64,000 bases of DNA, from the NCBI GenBank assembly GCA_948146395.1, contig OX411543.1:71848948-71912947 (forward strand), given 5' to 3'. This DNA is from Fragum whitleyi. Lineage: Eukaryota; Mollusca; Bivalvia; Cardiida; Cardiidae. The notes beneath the pieces were generated by a model that made no database searches, was not told the origin of the DNA, and saw only the letters and a list, made by a program, of their open reading frames with translations. Of this stretch, positions 41,658-54,175 are shown piece after piece; within the stretch, counting starts at the first letter, position 1; every line of letters starts with the position of its first letter. The translations under genes were made by a program, and so were the position numbers.

Positions 41658-41996
41658 GCTAAAGTTAGAACCGTGAAACATACATTTTTGAATGATTTTG
41701 GACGAAATTATAGATATTTTATTTCCCTCCCTTTACAAAATCTACGTTCTTTTCTATAAGAACATATTTGTTTCTCTTCGCAGAAACTTTCAAACCAACA
41801 CCAGATTATAAAATCAAACATACAAAAAAGTATTTGTTAGATTAAAACGAATTGGTGGAGCATTGTGAATGATTCTATGACACTTTCGCAATATTTGTAG
41901 TATTTCTGAATGGTTTGATGAGTGTTTGGAATAAGCCTATTAGAATGATATCGAATGGGATGCTTGTCAATTTCACGATGTTTCTTATTGTTTTAC
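41658..41996. mobile_element. MITE-1 copy 4 (decayed)
   Basis: The right end TGTCAATTTCACGATGTTTC is clear. The left end CTAAAGTTAGAACCGTGAAA is eroded. The central hairpin is reduced (TTTCCCTCCCTTTACAAAAT only). GGTTTGATGAGTGTTTGGAAT matches the family interior. Confidence 0.5.
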
Positions 41997-42044
41997 CGTT
42001 CGTCCTTCGACAAGTATTGCTCTTATTCTATGTCTATGATAGAT

Positions 42045-42250
42045 ATGTAGCCCGTCAAGCGAAAAGGGATTATTTTGGTAGTGCGTAAAGTATCGAACCT
42101 TGTCAGACTACGAGGATTGCGCAGACTGACTAGGATCGAAACTTTTTTCCATTTGCTTATTTCTGAATCTAGAATGAATAATCTACCTTCACTTGAAAGA
42201 ATTTTTGAAATGCGAACTCTGAAAAAATATTGAAAAAAAAATTCTTTTTA
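42045..42250. mobile_element. MITE-8 copy 2 (right end not found)
   Basis: GTAGCCCGTCAAGCGAAAAG then GGATTATTTTGGTAGTGCG, and the inner pair ACCTTGTCAG / CTGACTAGGATCG, match 34260-34360 closely. The downstream inverted end could not be placed. Confidence 0.5.
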
Positions 42251-44924
42251 ATTTTTCCATATTATCTTCTGACACTTGATGTATGGTTGTATTTCAAGTA
42301 GATCCTATTTTTCTCAGAAGTCTGCTAACTCTTTAAATTCTAATGTTTTTTTTTCTTTTCAAAAAGGGAAAAGATTTCTAGCAAGTTCAGAAAGTCGTCT
42401 TGAAGTGGCTATCAGTGACGCTGTCATGAATTTATTACATTTAAAAGGTTGATACTCTGGGCACGTGCTGGGGTTTTATGGTTGCTAGGCATCACGTGCC
42501 GGTCACGTGAACGCAGTGTTCCTTGGATATGACTGCTGGTGGGCTTGGCGCTTTAGACAGTTTGGTGCGTTTTTGAGAAATTTCTGTCGCAACGACAAGC
42601 ACAACTTCAATTATCCCATTACCATACGACAAAATGTTAAACAGGTCAAATGTAAAATGCCATAGACGACAGTCGTAATTTGTGGAAATAGAACAAAAAT
42701 ATCTTTTTGTTTCGTAGAGAAAACATACTAGTTGAAAAGAATGAAATTGCTCATAACAAGCAGTTTCTTTAAGTTCCACAGTGTTTTCCATTCCTTATTT
42801 TCTCGGCAGGCATAAATCCGTTGGAATGGGTAAAACCAATTGTAATAGTATGCATGTATTAAAACTGATATGACTGGCGATATTTCTTTTTTTTCTGCTT
42901 TTGGACCACAAGCATCATTTCAATTTAGTTTCATACACGTTGATTAACCCCGTTTACTAATACATGTCAGCATGAAAAATACTCTTCGATTTTACGCTGC
43001 TAGAATGATGTGAGAGTACGTAACGCTTTATAGACTCAGTTTGCTGCGACGTCTCACACGAGTCAATGCTACCCTTCCTTGTTATCGAAATTGAGACGCT
43101 AATATCACCGGTTTCCATCCAAAGCATTGTAACTACAGTTTATTTAAGCAGTAGTTACGGCGTTCAAAAGACGCTATATTTATCGGTGTTCTGCAAACAG
43201 GGTGACAGGGTGACCCGTATTGAGATATAGTGCTCGTAATAAACAAATCTGATGACAATTAAACCGATAAGAAACATCGGTATCTAAACTCTTTTGAAAG
43301 TGAGTTTTTTGAGTCCCGTAAATACACAGTAAAAGACAAAACAATACTAAAGCTACTTAATGTTGGAATGAACATAAACAAAAACTTTCAATTTTTCCAT
43401 GAAGGACACAATTTATGTTGAAAGAAAGCGATAAGGTTATCTATAGTGTATTTGACGTTTTGGTAATCGATTTAATTGTAACTGTGAAGTGTGCCTTGTT
43501 CGTCTGCTGACAACCCGCCATCAACATTGTCGGCTGACCTCTCAGTTACGTTTTCGTCTGACTTTAAACTTATCAACACTATACGAAAGAAAGAGAATGT
43601 TGCGACGACATATTACGTATCAGTTACAGGCAAGGTTTTCCGAAACTATTCAGACGGTCAAGGTTAAGATCAGACAGTCTTTGAAAGTCTGATCTTGATC
43701 TACACAATCGATCAAAGCTTTGCATACAAAAGGACAACGTCTTGAGCAGCATGAGAAATGCTTATGTAACCCATCGAGCGTAAGCCTGATAGATTTAGAA
43801 TACAGTCAATCTTGCCAGAGAGACCAGGTCTATTAGGCGAGCAATTTTATTTTGCGACCGTTTTCAAAATACATTTTCTTAAAACAAACTATCTTAAAAA
43901 GTTTTGCCCCACCTATATCGTCTATCAAAGTTTCAAACAGACAGAGTGTAGGTTTTTCTTAGTTGATTTTTTTAATTTCAATTTATGAAATTCTGTCCAG
44001 TCCCTTTCATGAAGCTGTCATAGCACCAGACCCACAATCTTCAATAATGAGATGTCATGAGTTCGATCCCCAATGGCGACACATATCTTTTCGTATACGC
44101 TTGTTTGTAACCAATGGGTTGATCATGGTAAAATTTACTTTCCTTAGAACAGCACTTATGGAAGCTTTCGAAGAGAAAATTTACTTGTTAAAAAAATTTT
44201 TTTGTTAAAGACAGTTGGCACAATTGATCAGTGATTAAGTGTATAATGATTCCGCCGATCATTAAACTCCACTTTCTTTTATATGTCCGTCCTAGAGACG
44301 CAGTTGCGGATGCTTTGATTTCCTTGACTGATCCAATATTGAACATGCCCCGGGAAGACCTCGTCCCTCTCAGCAATCACTAGCACGACAGAAACCCGAC
44401 AAAAGAATGCAACCCGGACACAACTAGTATACACAAAACCCGTCATGCCGGAAGAAAACGTTTGTTTGAGGCAATCCGAATGATTAGTTTCCGGAGAAAA
44501 GGAATTCACGCGAGATAACGCGAGAAGAATGACGGCCACAACGGAGATATTTTTCGCATCAGACGTATGAAATCTGATTTTATAAGTGACTGGGTTTTAA
44601 AAGAAATGAAATCAAATTTTGATTATAATTTCGCGGTATTTTTCATTCTGATTTTTTGGTTCTCGAATTTTCCGCGGATTTGCGAGGTCTTTTCATTCGG
44701 GATATGTCAGTTTTTACCAAATCAAACAATTCTTTAGAAATCTACATCTGTTATATGACCCCTAAATCCGTGTTAAAAAAGAAGAACAATCTCTTTCTTT
44801 ATTCTTGATGACCGCGGAAAAAATGACGGGAATTCAAGCTATCATACAATGAAAGCGTTTCATTTTCACTCGTACCTTTATATAAAACCCTGCATTCAAG
44901 TAGAAAACTTCCGCGAAACGATTA
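42251..44924. other. Intergenic; small hairpins and a GC-richer pocket
   Basis: 42735-42790 holds a GAAATTGCTCATAACAAGCAGTTTC hairpin related to the MITE-6a core. AAGATCAGAC / GTCTGATCTT form a 10-bp-arm hairpin near 43663-43698. 44270-44560 is less AT-rich and has overlapping minus-strand frames, with CACGCGAGATAACGCGAG near 44507. No exon boundary or family resemblance could be supported. Confidence 0.35.
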
Positions 44925-45376
44925 CAGTTAGTTACATCGTGCAATACACATTCGTCTCAATCAAAACCATTCTAGGTCGCTCACTGAAAGCTCTTTTCAT
45001 TCATTCATTCATTCATTCATTCACTATTCATTCATTCCAAACACTCAAACCGCTCAAAAACGACCCAAAATTACTAAAACATATGCTAACAACAGCTACA
45101 TTCAAAATAAATAAAAATAGAAAAAACTGCGATTTCATTAGCATAACTAGAATTGTTTGCAACTGATATGTTTTTGGAGAAATATGGAGCTTTTTTATAG
45201 AACTTGTATACTTATTTTATTAAAGGGAAGTAATAAATATCGCTTATTTTGTTCATCCTGAACAAAATAAGCTATATATACACCTTCCTTTAATTTCACT
45301 CAAAACTCACTCATCACATTCATATAATTTCATTCCAAAACCATTCACCTTGTCAATTTCACGACGTTGTTAACTG
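44925..45376. mobile_element. MITE-1 copy 5
   Basis: CAGTTAGTTACATCGTGCAA ... TTTCACGACGTTGTTAACTG ends. The central hairpin AAATATCGCTTATTTTGTTCA / TGAACAAAATAAGC is intact. A (CATT)n expansion at 44996-45032 sits where other copies have CATTCATTC. 452 bp. Confidence 0.7.
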
Positions 45377-46317
45377 AATGAAAAAGTACCCCTGTTTGGC
45401 CGTGTAAACAGAAAAGAAGGCTAGCATTTTTAAATGTGAGTAAACTTTCTAAACGCATGACATAATTTATGACCGTTCCTTTCATTTACCATTCATTTAG
45501 CTTATAGACAATGTCGGAAGTATTAGAATACTAATTTCATATGATATATTTAACTTTCTTTCCTTAAAAAATGGCACATTCTACAAAAATGGAAAATGTT
45601 TTCATCGATAAATTTAATGATAAAAACATGCATGTATTCAAGCCTTAACATAGATACAATATGAAAAGAAGCTTAGAATATAACGTTCAAGTAAAAATAT
45701 TTATCCGTGATCTGAAATTATGATGTCTGCCATAGAGATAATCTGACAGAATATACCATGCCCTCTAATTTATGTGTAAAGTAACACTCGGGGTGAAACA
45801 TGGACAAATTGGTCCAAATTGTAGGTTAAACGGTTTTGAAATCGGATCACTATAATAAACACACTAAAGAACTGCTCGCGTTTGTAACATTGTCAACTCT
45901 TCATGGAATACAAGGAAGGTTCAGAATAACATTTATCGTTAGTAAACGTTTAGAGATGGTTCTCACTTCACCATAACCACAGGTCCACTTCAAAAACAGG
46001 ATAACATTTTCTTTTTAGCGTTTCCCGAAATATCAACTTGGACGTATTGCGGATTTTCGCGTTGTTTTAAGGTTAAATTCGGACACATCACAGGCGCGCC
46101 ATATTTTTTACGAATTGAACATAAAAAAAACGTTCATAATGATATTTTCTTGAACAAATAGACTTGGAGCGACAAAGGCACACTTTACCATATTGTTTAG
46201 AGAGGAAACAGAAAATAAAAATATATCTCAGGTCCAAATTTAAAGATGATGCAGACGACAATTTAAGGTTGGTGAAATGTTATATACATAGAGGATATTG
46301 AATGAGTGGTCATGGAA
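45377..46317. other. Intergenic, nothing recognised
   Basis: AT-rich, with only chance frames. Confidence 0.4.
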
Positions 46318-46414
46318 TACCGAATTTATTAAACGATTCATCTATAAACAGAAAAAAAAACGAGGCTGCGCCGAGTTTTTATCTGTTTTAAATGACGAGT
46401 TTAATAAATTTTGT
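46318..46414. repeat. ~97-bp hairpin
   Basis: GAATTTATTAAAC...TCAT, AAACAGAAAAA and CGAGGC-TG-CGCCGAG are answered by GTTTTTATCTGTTT and ATGACGAGTTTAATAAATTT. A nearly continuous stem with a GC-rich tip. Confidence 0.6.
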
Positions 46415-46529
46415 ATTTTTTTAGCACAAATTTTATATTCTATTTATAATTTGATCATAATTTTTGTGATAAATCGTCAAAAATATTGAAAATTCAACAT
46501 TTCAATTTTCTGCTAAACTTATAACGTTG

Positions 46530-46625
46530 TTTAAAATGACGTCACAAAATGTAGATTATATGACGTCATTTTCGGGGTTACAAAATGGCGTTGCCGTTCA
46601 CTCTGAGCTCATTTGCATAGTTATT
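46530..46625. promoter_or_regulatory. Cluster of two CREs, a YY1-like and an octamer-like site
   Basis: TGACGTCA occurs at 46538-46545 and 46561-46568, 23 bp apart. CAAAATGGCG (YY1-like) is at 46581-46590 and ATTTGCAT (octamer-like) at 46611-46618. The density of four named binding motifs within ~80 bp is promoter-like, but no gene start follows on either strand, so it may instead be the 5' part of an unrecognised element. Confidence 0.3.
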
Positions 46626-48049
46626 CCACTAGTGTAATAACACCCGTGTAATATCAAAATATTGAACGGGGTTATTTCACTCCCGCGACGTAGGTTATAT
46701 TATAATTATGGACAAAAGCCTTGTCCGGTTTCGCGAATATGCAAATAACGCAAAATCTTTTTGTTTATTTATTAGAACTACATCATCAAAGAATGCAACA
46801 TCATTGTAAAGGGGACATTTAAACCTTCCAGTCTACGGTGGTTTTGTAAAACTTTGTTTTACCGCATAGGGAAAAAAAATCAACGTCGGAATAACACGAA
46901 CGTTAGAATGTCTATTTAAGACTCAGTTTAATCCAAGCGAGGGTAAAACTTAATGAACAAAAATCGTGCATACTTGTACACAGTATCCATCTAAGTGACA
47001 TAATGCATAGATTTTGCTTTAAAAAGTATAGGGCGTCAATATAACGTTATTACAACTGTTGTGACTAACGTCGTTAAAACGTATTATATTTTCAAATATT
47101 TTCAAAAACATTATCTTTAAATTAATAGGTTTATTGAACAAAACAAAACCGGACAGAACTTTTGTACTTATATAGATATATTTCAAAGATGTAAAATGTA
47201 GAAATTGTTCATAATAAGCGATTTCTACAATGTTTTTTTCACCCTCTTTTCTTGAGGGGCGTCAGAAGACTTTTTGTTAGCCTTTTTGAGATCATTAAAA
47301 CATGCCTTTTATTACCCGTCTATAGATCATTTGTCTTGAAATGACCAACATGGTGTATTAGAATTATTATAATTCCATATTTGGACAAAACTCCCTTTTC
47401 ATTAAGATAACTATCTCCGTGTTGAAGTGCCCTTTGATGAACAAGAAGTCCAGACCCCGTTAACCTATTAAAATATTTCCTATTGTCAAACAACAAAATA
47501 TTAAAAGCCCCGTTAAAAATGAATCTTAATTAGTAACCCAAGTCGTAACTCGATAGGCAATACATCTATTGAATGAATACAAAAGGCGAGCACTACTTAG
47601 CTACATTTAACATTCGTGACTGATTTGAAAAAAAAAACGACTTTGAAATTTTGTATATATGGTAGAATGAAATCCAAGTTTTACATAGAGCTCTATGCTT
47701 CTCTCTGAAAGGTATTATTGTGCTGCAATGTATTCGTTTTCTGTAACGTTACAAAAATTTATCAAATTCTTATTACATTGTATTTTAATTTTATCTTTGT
47801 ATAAATTATTTTATTTTGCTTCTTTACCTAAGTTATCACTAAAATGATAAACAACAACAGGAATTCGTCTAAGATAATAAAAAATAGCCTTTGTTCAGGT
47901 CCATCTTCGAAAACAAATTAGTCTTGCAACATGGAGATAGAACATTTGCGATCGGTTTGGCTGTGCAAATTTTATCGGCCTATTACATTCTGTTTAGACT
48001 AGTTTGCCCGAAAATATGGAAGAACAAAATAATGGAACAACTCTCAAAT
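46626..48049. other. AT-rich intergenic DNA with one hairpin
   Basis: GTAGAAATTGTTCATAATAAG followed by CGATTTCTAC near 47198-47232 is a weak hairpin of the MITE-6a core type. Otherwise nothing recognised. Confidence 0.35.
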
Positions 48050-48185
48050 ATGTGTAACCCGTCCAGCGAAAGTAACCATCTGGATAGTGCCCAAAGTGTC
48101 GATCTAGTCAATCCGCGTAGTCTAACTTGGATCAAAACTTTACGCACATGGCTGAAATTCTGAATCTAGAACAACCATCATACAT
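48050..48185. mobile_element. MITE-8 copy 3 (partial)
   Basis: GTGTAACCCGTCCAGCGAAAG, ACCATCTGGATAGTGC and GTCGATCTAGTCA match the left part of 34260-34350. The right end is not found. Confidence 0.45.
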
Positions 48186-49456
48186 TTCTGTATAAGCACT
48201 TTTGAAATGCAATTTTGGTTGACCTTCATCCGAACCAATCTATTTTTCAAATAGCTAAACACAGTGCCTCAAAATTATTATATTTTCAAAAGATCTCCAA
48301 AGACTATCGGAGAGCAATAAAGAAATTCTTCAAGCGCATTAGCCAAAGAACCACCAGAGGCCGATTGACCCAAAAAAATGAACTTAAATTACCACACTTA
48401 CGTCCGACGTACTCTCCAGTTTACGGTTAAGTCCTTGCTACGTTTCTGATAAGTGAATTAGTAAAGACAGGGCTATAAGCGAACTGTTTTAGATCAGAAT
48501 TACATTCTATCCTGTGAATAATTAGTACGATAAGCTGTTGAAAACAAAATATAACTCCTCGTTTGATAAAATCTCAAGAAGGCAAGTAGAGAATCATATA
48601 AAGCCCTAATTATGAAAGCACATTATTCTATTTTCACTCGGATTGAATACTATCGCTCCAAATATCTTATAGAAACTTTATCTGGACATTTAAAACCTTA
48701 AAAACCACTTCAAAGTATTTTGCACCCTCTTCATGTGCTCATCTTTTGTCGTCCAATATATCGCCCGTAGACATTATCCTTTCGAATGTGTTGTCAAAAT
48801 ATTCTAGGATTGAAGTCTACAGGTTTAAAATGAAACATCTTTTAAACGCCAAAAACTATGCTTGGTATCTAAGTTCAGGTATTTTATATTTATTGAATGA
48901 TGTTCTAAGTTTTTGGTATGAATACACAGTAAAACATGTATTAATCGACCACTTACGGATCACAAAAAATACGGTCGTGAAAGAGAATGGTCGCCGAGTA
49001 CACGTTTTGTTTACATAAAAGAAACACACTTTTTATTAAATTGAAATAAATTTGATTGTGCATTTCCCAATGATCATATGTTGTTAGAACTCGACATAGA
49101 CCATTTTAATGACTTTAAACAAGATAGGTTTCATTTACAACAATATCTAGACCAATAAAATCTTCTTTTTAAGACATTTGATTCAAAGAATGGGAATTTG
49201 AATACGGTCGCTTGATAAAAATGCGTAGTCGCTCTAGCAAGATGGACTGTAGTAATTATCTTCGCATACTCTGGTATAACTCGAATACGCTATTGTGAAC
49301 TGTGATTTCAAAAATTTGTATACAATCGAAGAGTCAAAATACCGATTTCTACCTATACATATACACTCCAGTGGTACGAGTTTTCCATCAAAATCTGTGA
49401 CATCTTGACTTACATATAATACATCTGTAAGAAAAGAAGATATTGGTCTTCCAACG
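48186..49456. other. Intergenic, nothing recognised
   Basis: Several AT-rich frames of 70-90 codons were read on both strands, including one on the minus strand ending at 49234. None shows a domain, repeat or splice support. Confidence 0.35.
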
Positions 49457-49693
49457 ATACGATGCAAGTTAGAAGAAATCAAGTTGATACTTAGTGAGAC
49501 TTACTCGCTGGATTTATTTGGTTTATCAGAAACATTCCTCACAGAAAAAGTAGAAAACCCAAATCTTAATATAAAAGGCTTTGTGTTTGAAAGAAGAGAT
49601 AGGTTGGGAAAACTTGGTGGAGGCTTACTTATATACATAGCAAACCACATTATCTACAAAAGAAGAAATGATTTGGAACAGAGTGATTTTTAG
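49457..49693 (+). pseudogene. LINE-B ORF2 endonuclease N-terminal fragment, before frameshift
   Basis: The frame reads IRCKLEEIKLILSE then a LFGLSETFL-like block (catalytic Glu of the endonuclease) and ends at TAG 49691-49693. The text continues naturally in the next frame from ~49692 (ESIWIEVKLS). The break sits in a run of five Ts; loss of one T from an original run of six would explain it exactly. No ATG start exists because the copy is 5'-truncated. Confidence 0.75.
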
Positions 49694-52266
49694 AAAGTAT
49701 TTGGATTGAAGTAAAACTTTCGCATTCAAAACCATTATTGATTAATTTCATATATCGGCCGCCAAATAGTAATCAAGACTGGATAGATAAATATGAGAAT
49801 CAGTTATTATCCGCTGAAACAAATAACTTAAACTTCCTATTATTAGGAGATTACAATATCAATTTCAATTTTTCATCTTCATGTGTATATAGTAATTCTA
49901 GATGGGATAAATTGGTTAAAGATTTTAATTTACATCAACATATTACCCATCCCACAAGAATAACGAGCAACTCTTCTAGTATTATAGATCATGTCTACAG
50001 TACCTGTCCAAATTTCGTTCAAGAAATATCGGTTCCAGAAATAGGCATAAGCGACCACTTTCCTGTTGCTATAACTTATAAATGCTCAAATGGAACCATA
50101 AGAAAAAATAGGATTCAATCAATCACATACAGATCTTTTAGCGGTTTAGACATAAACAAATTATCATTTGACCTTGCGAAGACCAATTTTGATTCAGTTG
50201 AAACAATTACTGATCCATGTAAAGCGCTCGATCATTTTTACTTAATGTTTAATAATTGTCTATCAAAACATATTCCGGTCAAAGAGAAACGGGTTAAACA
50301 TCTAAGACAGCCAGACTGGTTCAACGAAGAAGTAAAACAAGCAATTAGGTCAAGAGATGATTTTAAGAAAAAGCAAAATTTCCCCATGTACAAAATTTGG
50401 AGGAACAAAGTCACTGCGATTATCAAGAAAAATAAGAAAGATTATTTCAATCAAGCCATTCAAAATAAAACAGATACAAAGAATATCTGGAAGAATCTTC
50501 AACAAATTACGTCAAATGACAAAAACTTCCATGAACTGCCTAATAAACTTGTTGTTGATGATATTGAAGTAAATGGTACAGAAAACGTTATAAATGCATT
50601 AAACAGACACTTTGTAAATATTTCAAAAATGGTAACTAAAGTTCCTCTTGATCCGAAAAACTTTAAGGAATTTGAAATATACTTACATAACAAAATAAAA
50701 AGCAACTACTTTGATATACAGTTCATAACTGCGTTAGAAGTACGGCATATAATTGAAAAACTAGACAACAATAAAGCCACTGGACTTGATGGTATAAGTC
50801 CGAGAGTATTAAAATTGTGCAAAGATTTTATATCTAAACCTATATCAGTAATTATAAATAGCTGCATATCAACCGGAATCTTCCCAGTTGATCTTAAAAA
50901 GGCGAATGTAAGACCACTTTTCAAAGGTGGTGAAAAATCTGATCCAAATAACTATCGGCCGATTTCAGTTTTAACTACGATTTCAAAAATATTTGAGAGA
51001 CATATTGCAAATCAACTTAAAATCTTTTTAAAAAATACGAATGTTTTGTTCTCGTATCAGTCTGGCTTTAGAGAAAATCATTTTTGCCAGACGTCTCTTA
51101 TAAGGCTTATAGACTCATGGTTAATGGACATGGATGATGGGAAAATTATTGGAACGGTTTTTCTCGATTTTAAAAAGGCATTCGACCTTGTTGATCATGA
51201 AATTTTATTATATAAGCTTAAATTACATCATTTCACAGATAATGCTTGTAAACTTTTCAGTTCTTATCTAAACGGTAGATTTCAAGTCATCAAAAATGGC
51301 TCAGTCACATCAAAAATGCAACTAATATCGTCTGGTGTTCCCCAAGGATCAATCTTAGGGCCCATTTTGTTTTTATTATACGTAAACGATCTGCCTTTAA
51401 AAATTCAATCTAACATCGACATGTATGCGGATGATGCTACACTTTATAAATCAAGTGAATCTCTATCCGAAATAAACGAATGCTTACAAAATGATTTGTC
51501 TAAAATAGATACTTGGTCAAAAAATAACAATATGATTTTAAATCCAAAGAAAACCACATGTATGATTGTAGGAAGTAATAACAGATTAAAAAATCTACCA
51601 GAACTTCAATTAAAGGTGTTAAACAACAAGATCGCGAATGTATGTATTCAAAAGGTTCTCGGTCTATACATAGACAATTCACTTAGTTGGAAGACTCACG
51701 TTGACATGATCTGTTCAAAGGTTTCATCGAAAGTGCATTTACTCAAGAGAATTAATTGTTTTCTCACGCTTGATATGAAACAACTGTTTTATAATGCATA
51801 CATTGCCCCTTGTTTTGACTATGGTTGTATTTCCTGGAGTCAATGCAAATCAGCGTTTTTAAACAGAGTTAGTAAATTACAAAAAAGAGCTGCATGTATT
51901 ATATTGAAAAAACCTAGAAAGACTTCCTCTAAGTCGAATTTCACCTCATTAAAATGGCTAAGCATAAAAGGTCGCCAAAAATATTTCACTATCATCATGG
52001 TGTATAAAACGCTTTATTGTCTGGCACCCCCTTACATGTCTAATGCTTTTAATTATTGCAAGAACCAACATTACTTACTTAGGTCTGAGTTAAATAATGA
52101 TATAATGAGCAAAAGCACAGTACCTAAAACAGAATTTAAAAAGCGCACATTTTCCTATATTGGGATGCAATACTGGAATTCGATTCCAACAGATATACGA
52201 TCTATTGACAATTTAAGATGTTTTAAACACAAATTAAGGAGCTTTCTATTGTCAGTTGATTTCTAA
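49692..52266 (+). CDS. LINE-B ORF2: rest of endonuclease plus reverse transcriptase
   Basis: The first ATG-like start is not meaningful here, since this is the continuation of a broken ORF. Numbered from the Ile/Met at 49738, the endonuclease keeps GDYN (37-40), an IDH block (83-85) and SDHFPV (105-110). The RT has KATGLDGI (346-353), NYRPISV (405-411), FLDFKKAFDLVDH (475-487), SSGVPQGSILGP (531-542) and the catalytic YADD box (563-566). After it come a LFYNAYIAPCFDYG block and a LQKRAA block, usual in this LINE group. All RT catalytic residues are present, and 842 codons are open. With the frameshift the full protein cannot be made, so this copy is probably inactive. Confidence 0.88.
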
Positions 52267-52498
52267 TTAAGCATCTACACTCTTCCACTGTTATATTACA
52301 TATAAAATGATTGTACAGCAATTGTTTTCAAATCTAATATTATATGTGTATGTCTTACATGCTGTTTTTTTTTTTCCAGGAGTTAAATTGAAATTCATTT
52401 GCTTCGTACTTTATGCATATATATTACATGTAATTGGTAGCCTATGTGCTTGTGTGGTGTGGTTTGAGTTTGAAAGGGTGTGTGTGCGTTTGAAAGAG

Positions 52499-52671
<173 letters not shown>

Positions 52672-52714
52672 TACGAAGTTCGAATATTGTTTTGTTTTGT
52701 TTTTTCAAGAGGGC

Positions 52715-52786
52715 CATGTTGAAAATAAGATTGTATATGTATCTTAACATGCTACCTTCTATAAATAAAGTTATTATTATTATTAC
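52715..52786 (+). other. LINE-B 3' stem-loop and (ATT)n terminus
   Basis: CATGTT (52715-52720) pairs with AACATG (52746-52751), and AAGAT (52727-52731) with ATCTT (52741-52745). This makes a two-tier stem with a 6-nt bulge and a 9-nt loop. AATAAAG and (TTA)n follow at 52762-52785. Several LINEs use a 3' stem-loop as the RT recognition site, and a role here is inferred from position. No target-site duplication was found. Confidence 0.5.
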
Positions 52787-52792
52787 TCCTTC

Positions 52793-52958
52793 CTTAAGGT
52801 AGTAGACCCGTAATAGTTTTGCAACGTATCCGGAGTAATGAACTTAAACAGTGTTAATCGAGGTTTCCTAATGATTTTCATTAGGAAACCTTGGTTAACA
52901 TTGTGAAAGAACATATTGTCCAAAGTGTTGTGGAACTATTACGGTTCCACTACCTTAA
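52793..52958. mobile_element. MITE-2 copy 3 (best preserved)
   Basis: TTAAGGTAGTAGACCCGTAAT ... TTACGGTTCCACTACCTTAA ends, 166 bp. The inner palindrome reads GTTAATCGAGGTTTCCTAATG / CATTAGGAAACCTTGGTTAAC. It starts within 10 bp of the LINE-B tail. TTAA at both edges could be the target duplication or part of the ends. Confidence 0.7.
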
Positions 52959-53500
52959 TTATTCCAAATGAAACGTTTGTATTTTACCAATTGCAAATTG
53001 TCCATTAGTTGCAACTTCCTAAACAAATGACCACCTAAGATGTCTGTTACCCGCTATAAGGTAAAGGGTTTGAAGTAGCGTATAGAACGTCAGAAAGTCT
53101 AATAGATTTTATAACTGTCGCTTACAATTAGAAATTAGAGAAACAGCTAGGATTCTTCAATTTCCAACACCTCTTAATGTTTTTCGAAAGACTTAAATAA
53201 GGGAAAGCAAAATGTCGCCAAACTTATTTGTCTATCTGTTTTATTCTTTTTATTATTATTATTATTATTTTGCACATTAAGCTTTAATCTTTCAAGCTAA
53301 CCTGAAGAAGTTCTTTTCCCCTGTCAATCTCTGTCTCAACAACTCGCTCATTGTCTCTGTTTTTCTCTCTGTCCTTCGTACTGTCTCTGTCTTCTTCTTT
53401 CCCGCTTTCTTCCTTTTATATTTCGCCGGTGCACGCAAAAGATGATACACTGGAGAAGCACAAACAATCCCGATCTTGAATTTACTACACTGACACTCAG
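52959..53500. other. Intergenic, nothing recognised
   Basis: (TTA)n at 53249-53269 and a pyrimidine-rich CTGTCTC stretch at 53320-53400. No gene recognised. Confidence 0.4.
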
Positions 53501-53617
53501 ATCTTTCACAATGTTTACCGAGGTTTCCTAATAGAGTCATTAGGAAACATCGGTTAACACTGTTAAAGTTACAGACTCGCGAAACAATGCGGGACAATTA
53601 CGGGTCCACTACTTTAA
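53501..53617 (-). mobile_element. MITE-2 copy 4 (one end missing)
   Basis: TCTTTCACAATGTTTACCGAG ... CTCGCGAAACAATGCG ... ACGGGTCCACTACTTTA matches the reverse complement of copy 3 from its middle onward. The other terminal repeat is absent. Confidence 0.6.
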
Positions 53618-53860
53618 TTCAAAAGAATTGGCGTGCTTTACATAAATGAAAACATTTCGTCGATGGGTTACTATATATATGCAGTCTCGTAGTTGCATCT
53701 AATTCGAGTTGAAACTGTGAGGTTTGGGTTGCTCGTCGATGGTTCAATTTAAAGTTTTGATGTACAAGCTGAAAATGGGTGATCAACGTGTATAGATAAT
53801 ATTGACCTTTGATCACCCACTCAAACCTGTGCATCTGTATATATGTAGACTATCTCAATT

Positions 53861-54175
53861 CAGAGAGCGAGTGAAGCCGCCACCATAGCGCAGTTGGTTA
53901 GGCATAAGACTTCCAATCTGGAAGTCGTGGGTTCGATCCCCGGTGGCGGCAAATATCCTTTCCGACGTTTGTCTCTCACCAATGGGTAGATAATCGTAAA
54001 CCTATGTGATATAGCAGTCGGAGGCTAGGAAAGGATGTAATGGTAGTACAGGTGAAAGAAATACCAGGAATCCATTGTTAGGTGCTCCGGCCGTCGCGAT
54101 ATAACTGCGAAATTGTTAAAAGCGACGTAAAACCCATTCAAACAAACAAACAAACAAACAAACAGAGAGCGAGTG
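53861..54175. repeat. 13-bp target-site duplication of the SINE
   Basis: CAGAGAGCGAGTG lies immediately before the head and again immediately after the AAAC tail, with no mismatch. Confidence 0.8.
53874..54162 (+). mobile_element. tRNA-derived SINE family S1, complete, with target-site duplication
   Basis: The head GCCACCATAGCGCAGTTGG ... GGGTTCGATCCCC ... GGTGGCGGCA has A and B boxes for RNA polymerase III and pairing acceptor ends. The anticodon stem is weak, and the B box is followed by a ~190-bp body and an (AAAC)n tail. The body shares TTTGTCTC, ATAATCGTA, AATCCATTGTTAGGTGCTCC and TTGTTAAAAGCG with the minus-strand copy at 29.4 kb. The perfect 13-bp direct repeat CAGAGAGCGAGTG flanks the element (53861-53873 and 54163-54175), showing insertion by LINE-type target-primed reverse transcription and a young age. 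Confidence 0.85.

Noticed and set aside
44279..44539. Minus-strand 86-codon frame in a GC-richer pocket
   Set aside because: Its start is GTG, not ATG, and no domain or splice site supports it. Only the composition is unusual.
48746..49018. Plus-strand 90-codon frame
   Set aside because: AT-rich composition, no domain, no splice signals; consistent with chance.
49234..49482. Minus-strand 81-codon frame upstream of LINE-B
   Set aside because: It runs across the LINE-B 5' junction, has no ATG start and no recognisable domain. TTTTCTTACAG inside it is an acceptor-like string without an exon.
53879..53951. Functional tRNA gene
   Set aside because: A and B boxes and acceptor pairing exist, but the anticodon stem is poor, a SINE body follows directly, and a target-site duplication flanks the whole unit.
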